A stretch of DNA of 64,000 nucleotides from an uncultured bacterium (GTDB taxonomy: Bacteria; Bacteroidota; Bacteroidia; Bacteroidales; Bacteroidaceae): the NCBI GenBank assembly GCA_905214795.1, contig CAJMNM010000011.1:1-64000 (forward strand), in the 5' to 3' direction. The notes under the pieces are model-generated. The model worked only from the letters and a program-made list of their open reading frames with translations. It did not search any database and had not been told where the DNA came from. Positions 27,597 through 35,594 of this stretch are shown piece by piece (position 1 is the first letter of the stretch; every line of letters starts with the position of its first letter). Position numbers and translations under genes: made by a program.

Positions 27597-27612
27597 TTTA
27601 GTTGTAACTAAA
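27597..27612. promoter_or_regulatory. palindromic operator candidate in front of the toxin gene
   Basis: TTTAGTTGTAACTAAA is a perfect inverted repeat of 7-bp arms with a 2-bp centre, ending 5 bases before the toxin start codon. Type II antitoxins with XRE helix-turn-helix domains bind such short palindromes next to their own genes to repress them. Confidence 0.5.
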
Positions 27613-27617
27613 CTTTT

Positions 27618-28001
27618 ATGCCTAACTTTGAAATTAGAAACATAAATGCAGTCAAAGGAAAACAAAAATTCTACAAACTTATCAAAGATGGTACTTGCTT
27701 AATTGATGAATTCGAAAATAATCTGGAAGAAGACTATAGGCCAGAATTAAGAACCATATATGCATATATGGATCAGGTAGCTAATCTAAAGTCTTTGCCA
27801 AAAACCAAGTTCCATTTCTATAATAAAGATAAAGGAGGTTTTAGAGAATTTGAATTCAAAAGTAAGCATTTAAGAGTTTATGGAATAGTAATAAATGAAG
27901 GTAAGCTTATCATCTTGGGAGGAACGAAATCCAATCAAAAAGATGATACAACCATTTTTAGAAGAATAAAAAAAGAATATATAGAATCTACAAAAGGATA
28001 A
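27618..28001 (+). CDS. RelE/HigB-like toxin of a toxin-antitoxin-chaperone module
   Basis: The 127-residue protein has a RelE-superfamily-like layout. An N-terminal helical part (residues 12-70, including FEIRNINAVKGKQKFYKLIKDG) is followed by beta strands KTKFHFYNKDKGGFREFEFK, LRVYGIVINEGKLIILGGTKSNQ, and a last helix IFRRIKKEYIEST. HigB/RelE toxins are ribosome-dependent mRNA interferases, and their catalytic residues are weakly conserved. The clearest support is context: an XRE gene starts 4 bases after its stop and a SecB-like gene follows. The toxin-first order is that of HigBA and of TAC systems. The family assignment is probable rather than certain. Confidence 0.65.
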   Translation: MPNFEIRNINAVKGKQKFYKLIKDGTCLIDEFENNLEEDYRPELRTIYAYMDQVANLKSLPKTKFHFYNKDKGGFREFEFKSKHLRVYGIVINEGKLIILGGTKSNQKDDTTIFRRIKKEYIESTKG

Positions 28002-28005
28002 TCAA

Positions 28006-28368
28006 ATGGACAGAAAAGAATTATTGAAAAGTCCGGAGTACTGGACAGCGTCAATCCAAATGGAATTATATCGCCAGATTGAGGCTTTTATGAAAGAAAA
28101 GAATTTCAATAAGACTCAGTTGGCCGAATATTTAGGTTGTTCTAAAGGATATATTACCCAGCTATTATCGGGAGATTTTGACCATAAATTAAGTAAATTC
28201 ATACAACTGTCATTAGCTATTGGAAAAATTCCAGAATTCAGTTTTACAGATGTGGATGAATATATTCTGGATGAGACACAATCATACAAGAACACAATTG
28301 TGTTCTCCCAAAAGTATACAAGTTCAACATTACCACCGTCAAACAACATAATAGAAAATGCCGCATAA
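28006..28368 (+). CDS. XRE/HigA-like antitoxin with C-terminal extension
   Basis: The 120-residue protein has a helix-turn-helix of the XRE type at about residues 33-75 (NFNKTQLAEYLGCSKGYITQLLSG). It is followed by a 40-residue tail rich in Ser, Thr, Pro and aromatic residues (residues 82-120, with EYILDETQSYKNTIVFSQKY). In chaperone-dependent antitoxins such a C-terminal tail is the chaperone-addiction (ChAD) segment that SecB-like partners bind. That reading here is inference. It starts 4 bases after the toxin gene, and its end overlaps or abuts the SecB-like gene. Confidence 0.78.
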   Translation: MDRKELLKSPEYWTASIQMELYRQIEAFMKEKNFNKTQLAEYLGCSKGYITQLLSGDFDHKLSKFIQLSLAIGKIPEFSFTDVDEYILDETQSYKNTIVFSQKYTSSTLPPSNNIIENAA

Positions 28369-28783
28369 AATGACAACAATACCATATAGAATCAGTGGAA
28401 TAAAGACCACCGAATTTGCTTTATTTCCGGAAAAATTCATCAACGGCAAAGATATAACTGTACAGACATCGTTTTCTTTCGGATATAATGAAAGATTGGA
28501 CAGCATCAGATGCATTTCAAGTTTTGAATATTTACAGGATGAGAATATATTGATGATTTCAAAAATACAATGCACATTCGATATAAGTCCTGACGGAACA
28601 TCAGAACTAAAACAATTAAAAAAAGTGCCGATAGATTTCCTACGTTACATGGCTACGATAGCAACTGGTACAGCACGCGGTATTATCCATGCAAAATCAG
28701 AAGGAACCTTATTGGCGGGCATAATACTCCCCCCGATAAACCTTATGGAGGCAATAAAAAATGATTTACCTATAAAGGGGTAA
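28358..28783 (+). CDS. SecB-like chaperone of the toxin-antitoxin-chaperone module
   Basis: The product has 141 residues from ATG 28358, or 137 from ATG 28370; the first overlaps the antitoxin gene by 11 bases and the second starts 1 base after its stop. The sequence follows the SecB fold: four beta strands (residues 13-80), then a helix with FLRYMATIATGTARGIIHAKSEGT (residues 94-117), and LAGIILPPINLMEAI (119-133). The last part parallels [24 protein letters not shown] of E. coli SecB. Position as third gene after a toxin and an XRE antitoxin matches the Mycobacterium tuberculosis TAC arrangement (Rv1955-Rv1957). Its client is probably the antitoxin tail rather than secreted proteins. Confidence 0.75.
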   Translation: MPHKMTTIPYRISGIKTTEFALFPEKFINGKDITVQTSFSFGYNERLDSIRCISSFEYLQDENILMISKIQCTFDISPDGTSELKQLKKVPIDFLRYMATIATGTARGIIHAKSEGTLLAGIILPPINLMEAIKNDLPIKG

Positions 28784-28797
28784 GATATAGTAACAGA

Positions 28798-28861
28798 ATA
28801 ATTTAACCCATTGGCAGAATTAAATTAACGCATATTTAACTCTGCCAATGGGTTAAATTAT
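28798..28861. terminator. bidirectional hairpin between the SecB-like gene and mfd
   Basis: Two perfectly complementary 21-base arms (28798-28818 and 28841-28861, around AACCCATTGGCAGA) enclose a 22-base AT-rich loop and lie between convergent genes. The flanking TTTTAG on the plus side is short, but the stem is very stable. Confidence 0.75.
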
Positions 28862-28869
28862 TTTAGTTT

Positions 28870-31800
28870 CTATTCAACCGGCTGTAATCCGGCAATCAGC
28901 CTTAACAGGTCCACAGCCTCCTGAACGGAATGAACATCCTTAATCACCATTGAACGACGTTCCTTGACCTCGCGCAAATTACAACGTTGGGCATACATAC
29001 CCATATAGGCGATGCACTGCCCGAAAGCCTTGCTCCTATAATAGGCACTGTCGTTGTTGTGAATAAAATAGAGTACCATACGACCGGCCTTCAGGAATAT
29101 CTTCTCTGCACCAAGCTGTTTGCCAAGACGACGCAAGGCAACCACACGAATCAGCTCCTCGCCCTCTTGCGGAATCGGACCGAAGCGGTCTTTCATACGC
29201 TGACGGAAAGCTTCGACATCCTCGTCGCGTTCCAAACCGTCCAACTCACGATATAAAAGCATGCGCTCGCTGCTGCTCGGCACATACTCGTCGGCGAAAT
29301 ACATCGGTAAATCGCTCTCGAGCGCACATTCGTCCACAAAGGTCTCACCACCCAAATCATTGCCTTTGGCAATCTCTTCGGCATACAAGTCGTTGAACTC
29401 GTCATTCTTAAGTTCCTTGACGGCCTCGGTGAGAATCTTCTGATAGGTCTCATAACCCAAATCGGCAATAAATCCGCTCTGCTCGGCTCCCAACAGATTA
29501 CCGGCTCCACGGATATCGAGATCCTGCATGGCAATATGGATACCCGAGCCCAAATCGCTGAAACTTTCAATAGCCTGCAAACGCCGGCGGGCATCCGCAC
29601 TTAACGAAGCCAACGGCGGTGCCAGCAGATAGCAGAATGCCTTTTTATTGCTTCGTCCCACACGTCCGCGCATCTGATGCAAATCGCTCAGTCCGAAATT
29701 CTGTGCGCCGTTGATGATAATGGTATTGGCATTGGGGATGTCGACCCCACTCTCAATAATGGTTGTAGATACGAGCACATCATAATCGTAATTTACAAAA
29801 CCGAGTACAATTTTCTCCAGTTCCTCGGGTGACATCCGACCGTGGCCCAGACAGACTCTGGCATCGGGGACATGCTTATGGATAAGTGCCTCCAAATCAT
29901 AAAGATTGGAAATACGGTTGTTGACAATAAAGACCTGACCGTTGCGGCTCATCTCGAAATTAATGGCATCGGCTATCAATTCGGCGCTAAAGGTATGCAC
30001 CTCGGTCTGAACCGGATATCGGTTGGGAGGCGGAGTCTGAATGACAGACAAATCGCGTGCCCCCATGAGTGAGAACTGTAACGTACGGGGTATCGGAGTC
30101 GCAGTCAACGTCAGCGTATCGACATTGACTTTCATCTGGCGAAGCTTCTCTTTCGTAGCCACACCGAATTTCTGTTCCTCATCGATGATAAGCAAGCCGA
30201 GATCCTTGAACTTTACCGTTTTGCCAATCAGTTTATGGGTGCCAATCAGAATATTGATTTTACCGTCGGCCAAATCTTTCAGGATTTCCTTTGTTTTTGC
30301 CGCACTTCGCGCCCGGCTCAGGTAATCTACCCGTACAGGCATATTTTTCAATCGTGAAGAGAAAGTCTGATAATGCTGATAAGCCAACACGGTGGTGGGA
30401 ACAAGTACAGCCACCTGTTTGTTGTCCGAACAGGCTTTGAAGGCCGCACGGATGGCGACTTCGGTCTTACCGAATCCCACATCACCACACACCAGACGAT
30501 CCATTGGACGGGCCTTCTCCATATCGGCCTTGACATCCTGCGTAGCTTTCAACTGGTCGGGGGTGTCCTCATACAGGAAGCTGGCCTCCAGCTCATGCTG
30601 CAAGAAGCTGTCCGGACTGAACGCGAAACCTTTCTCCTGACGGCGGCGGGCATACAGTTTGATTAAATCGCGCGCAATATCCTTAATCTTGTCCTTTGTA
30701 CGCTCTTTCAAACGCTCCCAGGCCCCTGTTCCGAGTTTATTCAAGCGGGGCGGTTCACCATCCTTACCACGGTACTTGCTGACCTTGTGCAAGGAATGGA
30801 TGGACACAAACACCACATCGTCATTCTGATAAATGATTTTGATGACCTCCTGCATCGTATCGCCATTAGGAATACGAAGCAATCCGCCGAACTTACCCAC
30901 TCCATGGTCGACATGCACCACATAATCGCCGATATTGAACTCCTGAAGTTCCTTCAGCGTCAGAGCCACTTTTCCGCTCCGCGCCTTGTCACTGCGAAGG
31001 TTGTATTTATGGAAACGGTCGAATATCTGATGATCGGTAAAGGCGCATATCTTCAAATCTTCGTCGGAAAAGCCGGCGTGAAGGGTCTTGTTGACGGGCA
31101 AAAAAGTAATGCCTGTCCCCTGCTCCTGGAAAATGGCCGCCAGACGGTCGGTCTGCTTGACAGAGTCGGCCAGAATATAAATGGTATAACCTTGAGAGAT
31201 AAAATGAATGAAACTTTCATTGACAAGGTCGAAATTCTTATGATAAATAGGCTGTGGCGTGAGGTGGAAATGCAAGGTGGCCTGAACCTGGCTGCCCGGC
31301 TTTGTACCGATTTCCACCCGTTTGAAATTGAGCAATCCTTTCATCAAGGCGGCTCCGTCGACCAGCAATGCTTCGGCATTCAGTTTTTCACGTTTTTCGG
31401 CCGCATCCATTTCGCTGACAGCTTCTGCCTCGATGATTGCCTGAGCCGAAAAACCTTCTCTGTAAACACGGTCGGCCACATCGCGCACAAAAAGCAAATC
31501 TTTTAAGACGATAACAGAATCATCGGGAAGGAATTCAGTAAAAGGAATCTTACCGGACATATCGGCCCCCAACTCCGGAACAATCACCACTTCCTGTTCT
31601 TTTTCTCTGGACAACTGTGACTGTACCTCGAAAATACGCAGGCTGTCTATCTCATCGCCGAAAAAGTCTATACGGAACGGATATTCCGAGGAATAGGAAA
31701 ATACATCCAGAATACTGCCACGCACGGCAAACTGTCCGGGTTCATACACATAGTCGACCCGCTTAAAACCTAACTGGAAAAGCCGTTCCTCGACAACAGT

Positions 31801-32274
31801 CATCTCTATCTGCTGACCAACAGCAAGTTTTAACGTACGTTCAGTCAGTTTACCGGATGAAATGACCTTTTCGGCCATCGCCTCAGGAGATGTTACCACA
31901 AACAGCGGCAACTGCCCCGCATTGAGACGGCTGACCACCTCAGTGCGCAAAATCTCATTGGCCGCATCGCGCTGACCGAACTTTACGGCACGACGAAAAG
32001 ACGAAGGAAAATAGAACACATGAGAATCGCCCAGAATCTGAACCAAATCATGATAAAAATAGCCGGCTTCCTCCGCATCGTCCAACACAAATATATAAGG
32101 ACGTGACAACGCTTCGGGAGCAGCCACCGCCAGACTACTGAAAGCCAACGGTGCGGCCGACGCACAAAGCCCTTCCGCGAAAACTGTTTTCACGGAATCG
32201 TCACATAGCACCTTTCCTAAAGCTTTTACCTGCTTATGCCCTGCATAAAGGGCCTGTAAATCCTGTATGTCCAT
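28870..32274 (-). CDS. mfd: transcription-repair coupling factor Mfd
   Basis: Mfd removes RNA polymerase stalled at DNA damage and recruits UvrA. From ATG 32274 (MDIQDLQALY) the protein has 1134 residues; the open frame extends to 32331 without conserved residues. Domains in order are the UvrB-like N-terminal region, the CarD-type RNA-polymerase-interacting domain (FNIGDYVVHVDHGVGKFGG) and a RecG-like helicase. The helicase has Walker A GDVGFGKT (Lys603), DEEQ from Asp698, TATPIPRTL and QMRGRVGRS. The TRCF C-terminal domain closes it. A TACTTTTG -7 motif lies at 32289-32296 (minus strand). Confidence 0.95.
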   Translation of the reverse strand: MDIQDLQALYAGHKQVKALGKVLCDDSVKTVFAEGLCASAAPLAFSSLAVAAPEALSRPYIFVLDDAEEAGYFYHDLVQILGDSHVFYFPSSFRRAVKFGQRDAANEILRTEVVSRLNAGQLPLFVVTSPEAMAEKVISSGKLTERTLKLAVGQQIEMTVVEERLFQLGFKRVDYVYEPGQFAVRGSILDVFSYSSEYPFRIDFFGDEIDSLRIFEVQSQLSREKEQEVVIVPELGADMSGKIPFTEFLPDDSVIVLKDLLFVRDVADRVYREGFSAQAIIEAEAVSEMDAAEKREKLNAEALLVDGAALMKGLLNFKRVEIGTKPGSQVQATLHFHLTPQPIYHKNFDLVNESFIHFISQGYTIYILADSVKQTDRLAAIFQEQGTGITFLPVNKTLHAGFSDEDLKICAFTDHQIFDRFHKYNLRSDKARSGKVALTLKELQEFNIGDYVVHVDHGVGKFGGLLRIPNGDTMQEVIKIIYQNDDVVFVSIHSLHKVSKYRGKDGEPPRLNKLGTGAWERLKERTKDKIKDIARDLIKLYARRRQEKGFAFSPDSFLQHELEASFLYEDTPDQLKATQDVKADMEKARPMDRLVCGDVGFGKTEVAIRAAFKACSDNKQVAVLVPTTVLAYQHYQTFSSRLKNMPVRVDYLSRARSAAKTKEILKDLADGKINILIGTHKLIGKTVKFKDLGLLIIDEEQKFGVATKEKLRQMKVNVDTLTLTATPIPRTLQFSLMGARDLSVIQTPPPNRYPVQTEVHTFSAELIADAINFEMSRNGQVFIVNNRISNLYDLEALIHKHVPDARVCLGHGRMSPEELEKIVLGFVNYDYDVLVSTTIIESGVDIPNANTIIINGAQNFGLSDLHQMRGRVGRSNKKAFCYLLAPPLASLSADARRRLQAIESFSDLGSGIHIAMQDLDIRGAGNLLGAEQSGFIADLGYETYQKILTEAVKELKNDEFNDLYAEEIAKGNDLGGETFVDECALESDLPMYFADEYVPSSSERMLLYRELDGLERDEDVEAFRQRMKDRFGPIPQEGEELIRVVALRRLGKQLGAEKIFLKAGRMVLYFIHNNDSAYYRSKAFGQCIAYMGMYAQRCNLREVKERRSMVIKDVHSVQEAVDLLRLIAGLQPVE

Positions 32275-32369
32275 CTTATAAATCTGTACAAAAGTACAAA
32301 GAATCACTAAAAAAACGACATCGCCGAGCATTTATTTAAGATTATTGCATGCATTCCTAATTTTATTTT

Positions 32370-32377
32370 TAACTTTG
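32370..32377 (+). promoter_or_regulatory. -7 promoter motif of the DPM1-like gene
   Basis: TAACTTTG matches the TAnnTTTG consensus and lies 50 bases before the start codon; the -33 position reads ATTGC rather than TTTG. Confidence 0.45.
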
Positions 32378-32426
32378 GAGAAAGAAACACATACAATTCT
32401 AACTTACCTAAATTAAATTTCAGAAT

Positions 32427-33173
32427 ATGCGTTCAGACAGCGTGGTCATTATACCGACCTACAATGAAAAAGAAAACATTGAGAACATCATCCGTGCCGT
32501 ATTCGGCCTTTCGCAACCTTTCAATATTCTGATTATCGACGACGGTTCGCCTGACGGAACAGCAGACATCGTCAAACGGCTTATGGCCGATGAATTCAAA
32601 GACCGGCTGTTCATTATCGAAAGAAAAGGAAAGTTGGGGCTGGGCACAGCGTACATCACCGGTTTTAAGTGGGCCATTGAACAGAAATATGACTATATTT
32701 TCGAGATGGACGCAGATTTCAGTCACAACCCGAATGACTTGCCGAGACTTTACGATGCCTGCGCCAAAGAAGGCTATGATGTGGCCATCGGCTCGCGTTA
32801 CATCAGTGGTGTCAATGTGGTGAACTGGCCAATGGGACGCGTCCTGATGTCTTATTATGCCTCAAAATATGTACGCTGCGTAACGGGACTGCGTATTCAT
32901 GACACCACCGCGGGTTTCAAATGCTACCGCCGCGAGGTTCTTGAAACCATTGAACTCGACAAAATACGGTTTAAAGGATACGCATTCCAGATAGAAATGA
33001 AATTCACGGCCGTACAATGTGGATTTAAAGTGAAGGAAGTGCCTGTCATTTTTGTAAACCGCGAACTGGGCACCAGCAAAATGAACAGCAGTATTTTCGG
33101 TGAGGCTGTTTTTGGTGTAATCCGTTTACGACTTGACGGCTGGTTCCGCAAATATCCGCATGTAAAGAGATAA
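32427..33173 (+). CDS. polyprenol monophosphomannose synthase-like GT2
   Basis: This 248-residue GT2 enzyme of the dolichol-phosphate mannose synthase type has VIIPTYNEKENI, LIIDDGSPDGTAD, the DxD in FEMDADFSHNP, and DTTAGFKCYRREVL with the later KFTAVQCGFKVKEVPVIF segment. It should transfer mannose or another hexose from its nucleotide to a polyprenyl phosphate on the cytoplasmic face. In Bacteroidetes this lipid-linked sugar may feed protein O-glycosylation or other envelope glycans. It has no transmembrane C-terminal domain, unlike some homologues. The gene is divergent from mfd and is separated from pyrC by a strong hairpin. Confidence 0.9.
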   Translation: MRSDSVVIIPTYNEKENIENIIRAVFGLSQPFNILIIDDGSPDGTADIVKRLMADEFKDRLFIIERKGKLGLGTAYITGFKWAIEQKYDYIFEMDADFSHNPNDLPRLYDACAKEGYDVAIGSRYISGVNVVNWPMGRVLMSYYASKYVRCVTGLRIHDTTAGFKCYRREVLETIELDKIRFKGYAFQIEMKFTAVQCGFKVKEVPVIFVNRELGTSKMNSSIFGEAVFGVIRLRLDGWFRKYPHVKR

Positions 33174-33184
33174 AAAATATTCTG

Positions 33185-33230
33185 TTTGCGCCGTCATTTG
33201 TCCGGGTTTTCCCGTCAATGACGGCGCAAA
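33185..33230. terminator. hairpin between the DPM1-like gene and pyrC
   Basis: Perfect 14-bp arms TTTGCGCCGTCATT / AATGACGGCGCAAA (33185-33198, 33217-33230) form a strong stem without a long T run. It may be a terminator or an attenuator in the pyrC leader. Confidence 0.55.
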
Positions 33231-33304
33231 TTCATTCTGACTGCATTTATTTATTCAAAACATCATACAGTCTGTACAGAACAGACACACTAAAAAGTTT
33301 CACG

Positions 33305-34657
33305 ATGAAAACGTTAATAAAGAATGCCACTATTGTTAACGAAGGCCTTACGTTTAAAGGTTCGGTATGGATAGACGGCGAACAGATTATAAAAGTAGCA
33401 CGACATGATGAGTCGCACAGTGACACACCGGAAGCAGACCGGATTATTGACGCGGAAGGGCTGTATCTCATCCCAGGAGTGATAGACGACCATGTACACT
33501 TCAGAGATCCCGGACTGACGCATAAAGCTGACATCACAAGCGAAAGCCGTGCGGCAGCTGCCGGCGGCGTGACCTCGTACATGGATATGCCTAATGTGAA
33601 ACCCCTGACAACAGATCTTGAGAAACTGGCTGACAAATTCAGTCTGGGAGCAGAAAAAAGCTGCGTAAACTATTCATTTTTCTTTGGGGCGACCAATACC
33701 AACGCCGACCTGCTGGAGCAACTTGACCCGAAAACGGTATGTGGCGTCAAACTTTTCATGGGTAGCAGCACCGGGAACATGCTGGTAGACCAGGCAGATG
33801 CGCTCCGCCAGATTTTTGAGAAAGCCCCCATGCTCATCATGACGCACTGTGAAGATTCGGAAATCATCAGTTCCAACCTGAAAAGCTGCCGTGAACAATA
33901 TGGCGATGATCCGGACGTTTGTCATCATCCCGAGATACGCAGTGAAGAAGCCTGCTACCGCTCCACAGAGCTGGCGGTGAGACTGGCCAAGGAAACGGGT
34001 GCCCGTCTTCATGTGGCCCATCTTTCTACCGCACGTGAATTAACGCTATTTGAACCAACGCCATTATGTACGACGCCGGACAAACGTATCACGGCTGAAG
34101 CCTGCGTGGCACATTTACGATTCTGCGATGAAGACTATGCCACTCTCGGCACACGCATCAAATGTAATCCGGCCATAAAGACAAAAGCTGACAGAGACGC
34201 TCTGCGCCACGCATTAACCGACGGCAGAATTGACGTGGTGGGTACCGACCATGCTCCGCATCTGCTGAGCGAAAAAGCAGGAGGTTGTGTAAAGGCCGTG
34301 TCAGGTATGCCCATGATACAGTTCTCACTGGTGAGCATGCTGGCCTTAGCCGACGAAGGTGTTCTGTCTATAGAACAGGTGGTGGAACTGATGTGTCACG
34401 CACCGGCCCGTCTGTTCCAGATTCACGGTCGCGGCTTTATTCGTGAAGGTGCCTTTGCCGATCTTGTCCTGATACGTCCTGACAGTCAGTGGACATTAAA
34501 AAAAGAAGATATCCTCAGTAAATGCGGATGGAGTCCGCTTGAAGGCAGCACATTTAACTGGCGCGTAGAACAAACATACTGTAACGGACACCTTGTATAT
34601 AATCACGGTCATATAGATACTGCATACCGTGGCAAAGCATTGACTTTTGACAGATGA
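33305..34657 (+). CDS. pyrC: dihydroorotase
   Basis: The enzyme cyclises carbamoyl aspartate to dihydroorotate in pyrimidine synthesis. From ATG 33305 (MKTLIKNATIV) it has 450 residues; upstream in-frame codons to 33218 are probably leader. Metal ligands are visible in DDHVHFRDPG (His63, His65), Lys149 in CGVKLFMGSS (the position of the carboxylated lysine), MTHCED, VAHLST and GTDHAPH. The DHVHFRDPG form is that of type I dihydroorotases. The last four bases overlap the start of the MetH-activation-domain gene (ATGA). Confidence 0.92.
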   Translation: MKTLIKNATIVNEGLTFKGSVWIDGEQIIKVARHDESHSDTPEADRIIDAEGLYLIPGVIDDHVHFRDPGLTHKADITSESRAAAAGGVTSYMDMPNVKPLTTDLEKLADKFSLGAEKSCVNYSFFFGATNTNADLLEQLDPKTVCGVKLFMGSSTGNMLVDQADALRQIFEKAPMLIMTHCEDSEIISSNLKSCREQYGDDPDVCHHPEIRSEEACYRSTELAVRLAKETGARLHVAHLSTARELTLFEPTPLCTTPDKRITAEACVAHLRFCDEDYATLGTRIKCNPAIKTKADRDALRHALTDGRIDVVGTDHAPHLLSEKAGGCVKAVSGMPMIQFSLVSMLALADEGVLSIEQVVELMCHAPARLFQIHGRGFIREGAFADLVLIRPDSQWTLKKEDILSKCGWSPLEGSTFNWRVEQTYCNGHLVYNHGHIDTAYRGKALTFDR

Positions 34658-35568
34658 CAGACACATTACACTATTCCATCGCATCGGTAACACCTTATAT
34701 CAACTGGGTGTATTTTTTCCATGCCTGGGGCTTCCAGCCACGCTTTGCGACCATCAGTTCCATTCACGGATGTGATGCCTGTCGGGCCGGCTGGCTGGCC
34801 GATTTCGCAGAAGAAGAACGTGCAAAGGCAGCCGAGGCCATGCAACTGTTCAAAGACGCAAACCGCATGATCTCACACCTGGCTGAGGATTTCAAGACCC
34901 ATGTACGTTTCGGACTGTTTGACGCAAACAGTGATGATGACAATATCGTATTCCAAACATCAGAAGGTCCTTTCAGTCTGCCTCTTCTTAGACAGCAACA
35001 TACCGTTAAGGATGGTGAGCCAAATCTCTGTCTTGCGGATTTCGTACGTCCGTTATCGCAAGGTATAGCAGACAAAGTCGGAGTATTCGCTGGTACGGTA
35101 GACGCCGAAATGGAACACATGTATGAAGAAGGGGATTATGCGGATGATTTCAAGCATATGCTTTGCCAGACACTGGCTGACAGACTGGCCGAGGCGGCTG
35201 TAGAGAAGATGCATGAGGAAGTGAGACGCACCTACTGGGGATATGCTCCGGACGAACAACTGACCACAGCCGAACTTTTTCTGGAAAAATTTCAAGGTAT
35301 AAGACCGGCTGTCGGATATCCGTCACTACCCGACCAGAGCATTAATTTCGAACTGGACAAACTGCTTCATTTTGAAGAACTCGGCATACGTCTGACAGAA
35401 AACGGCGCAATGATACCTCACGCCTCGGTAAGCGGACTGATGCTGTCCCATCCCTCATCACGCTATTTCGCCATTGGAAAAATAGGTGAAGACCAGTTAA
35501 AAGATTACGCCAACCGACGAAAGCTGCCGGTGGACGTGATGCGTAAATTCCTGTCGGCAAATCTTTAA
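34654..35568 (+). CDS. stand-alone vitamin B12-dependent methionine synthase activation domain protein
   Basis: The 304-residue protein corresponds to the C-terminal reactivation domain of MetH, which binds S-adenosylmethionine and remethylates inactive cob(II)alamin. The signature RPAVGYPSLPDQSINFELDKLL and the late MIPHASVSGLMLSHPSSRYFAIGKI parallel R-x-x-P-G-Y-P-x-x-P-D-H and P-A-x-S-V-S-G-x-x-x-x-H-P-x-x-x-Y-F of MetH. Here it is a separate protein with no homocysteine or cobalamin-binding domain. It presumably serves a MetH lacking this domain, encoded elsewhere, which is inference. It is translationally coupled to pyrC. Confidence 0.88.
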   Translation: MTDTLHYSIASVTPYINWVYFFHAWGFQPRFATISSIHGCDACRAGWLADFAEEERAKAAEAMQLFKDANRMISHLAEDFKTHVRFGLFDANSDDDNIVFQTSEGPFSLPLLRQQHTVKDGEPNLCLADFVRPLSQGIADKVGVFAGTVDAEMEHMYEEGDYADDFKHMLCQTLADRLAEAAVEKMHEEVRRTYWGYAPDEQLTTAELFLEKFQGIRPAVGYPSLPDQSINFELDKLLHFEELGIRLTENGAMIPHASVSGLMLSHPSSRYFAIGKIGEDQLKDYANRRKLPVDVMRKFLSANL

Positions 35569-35594
35569 ACCTGCTTTTAAATTTCCCAGACTCT

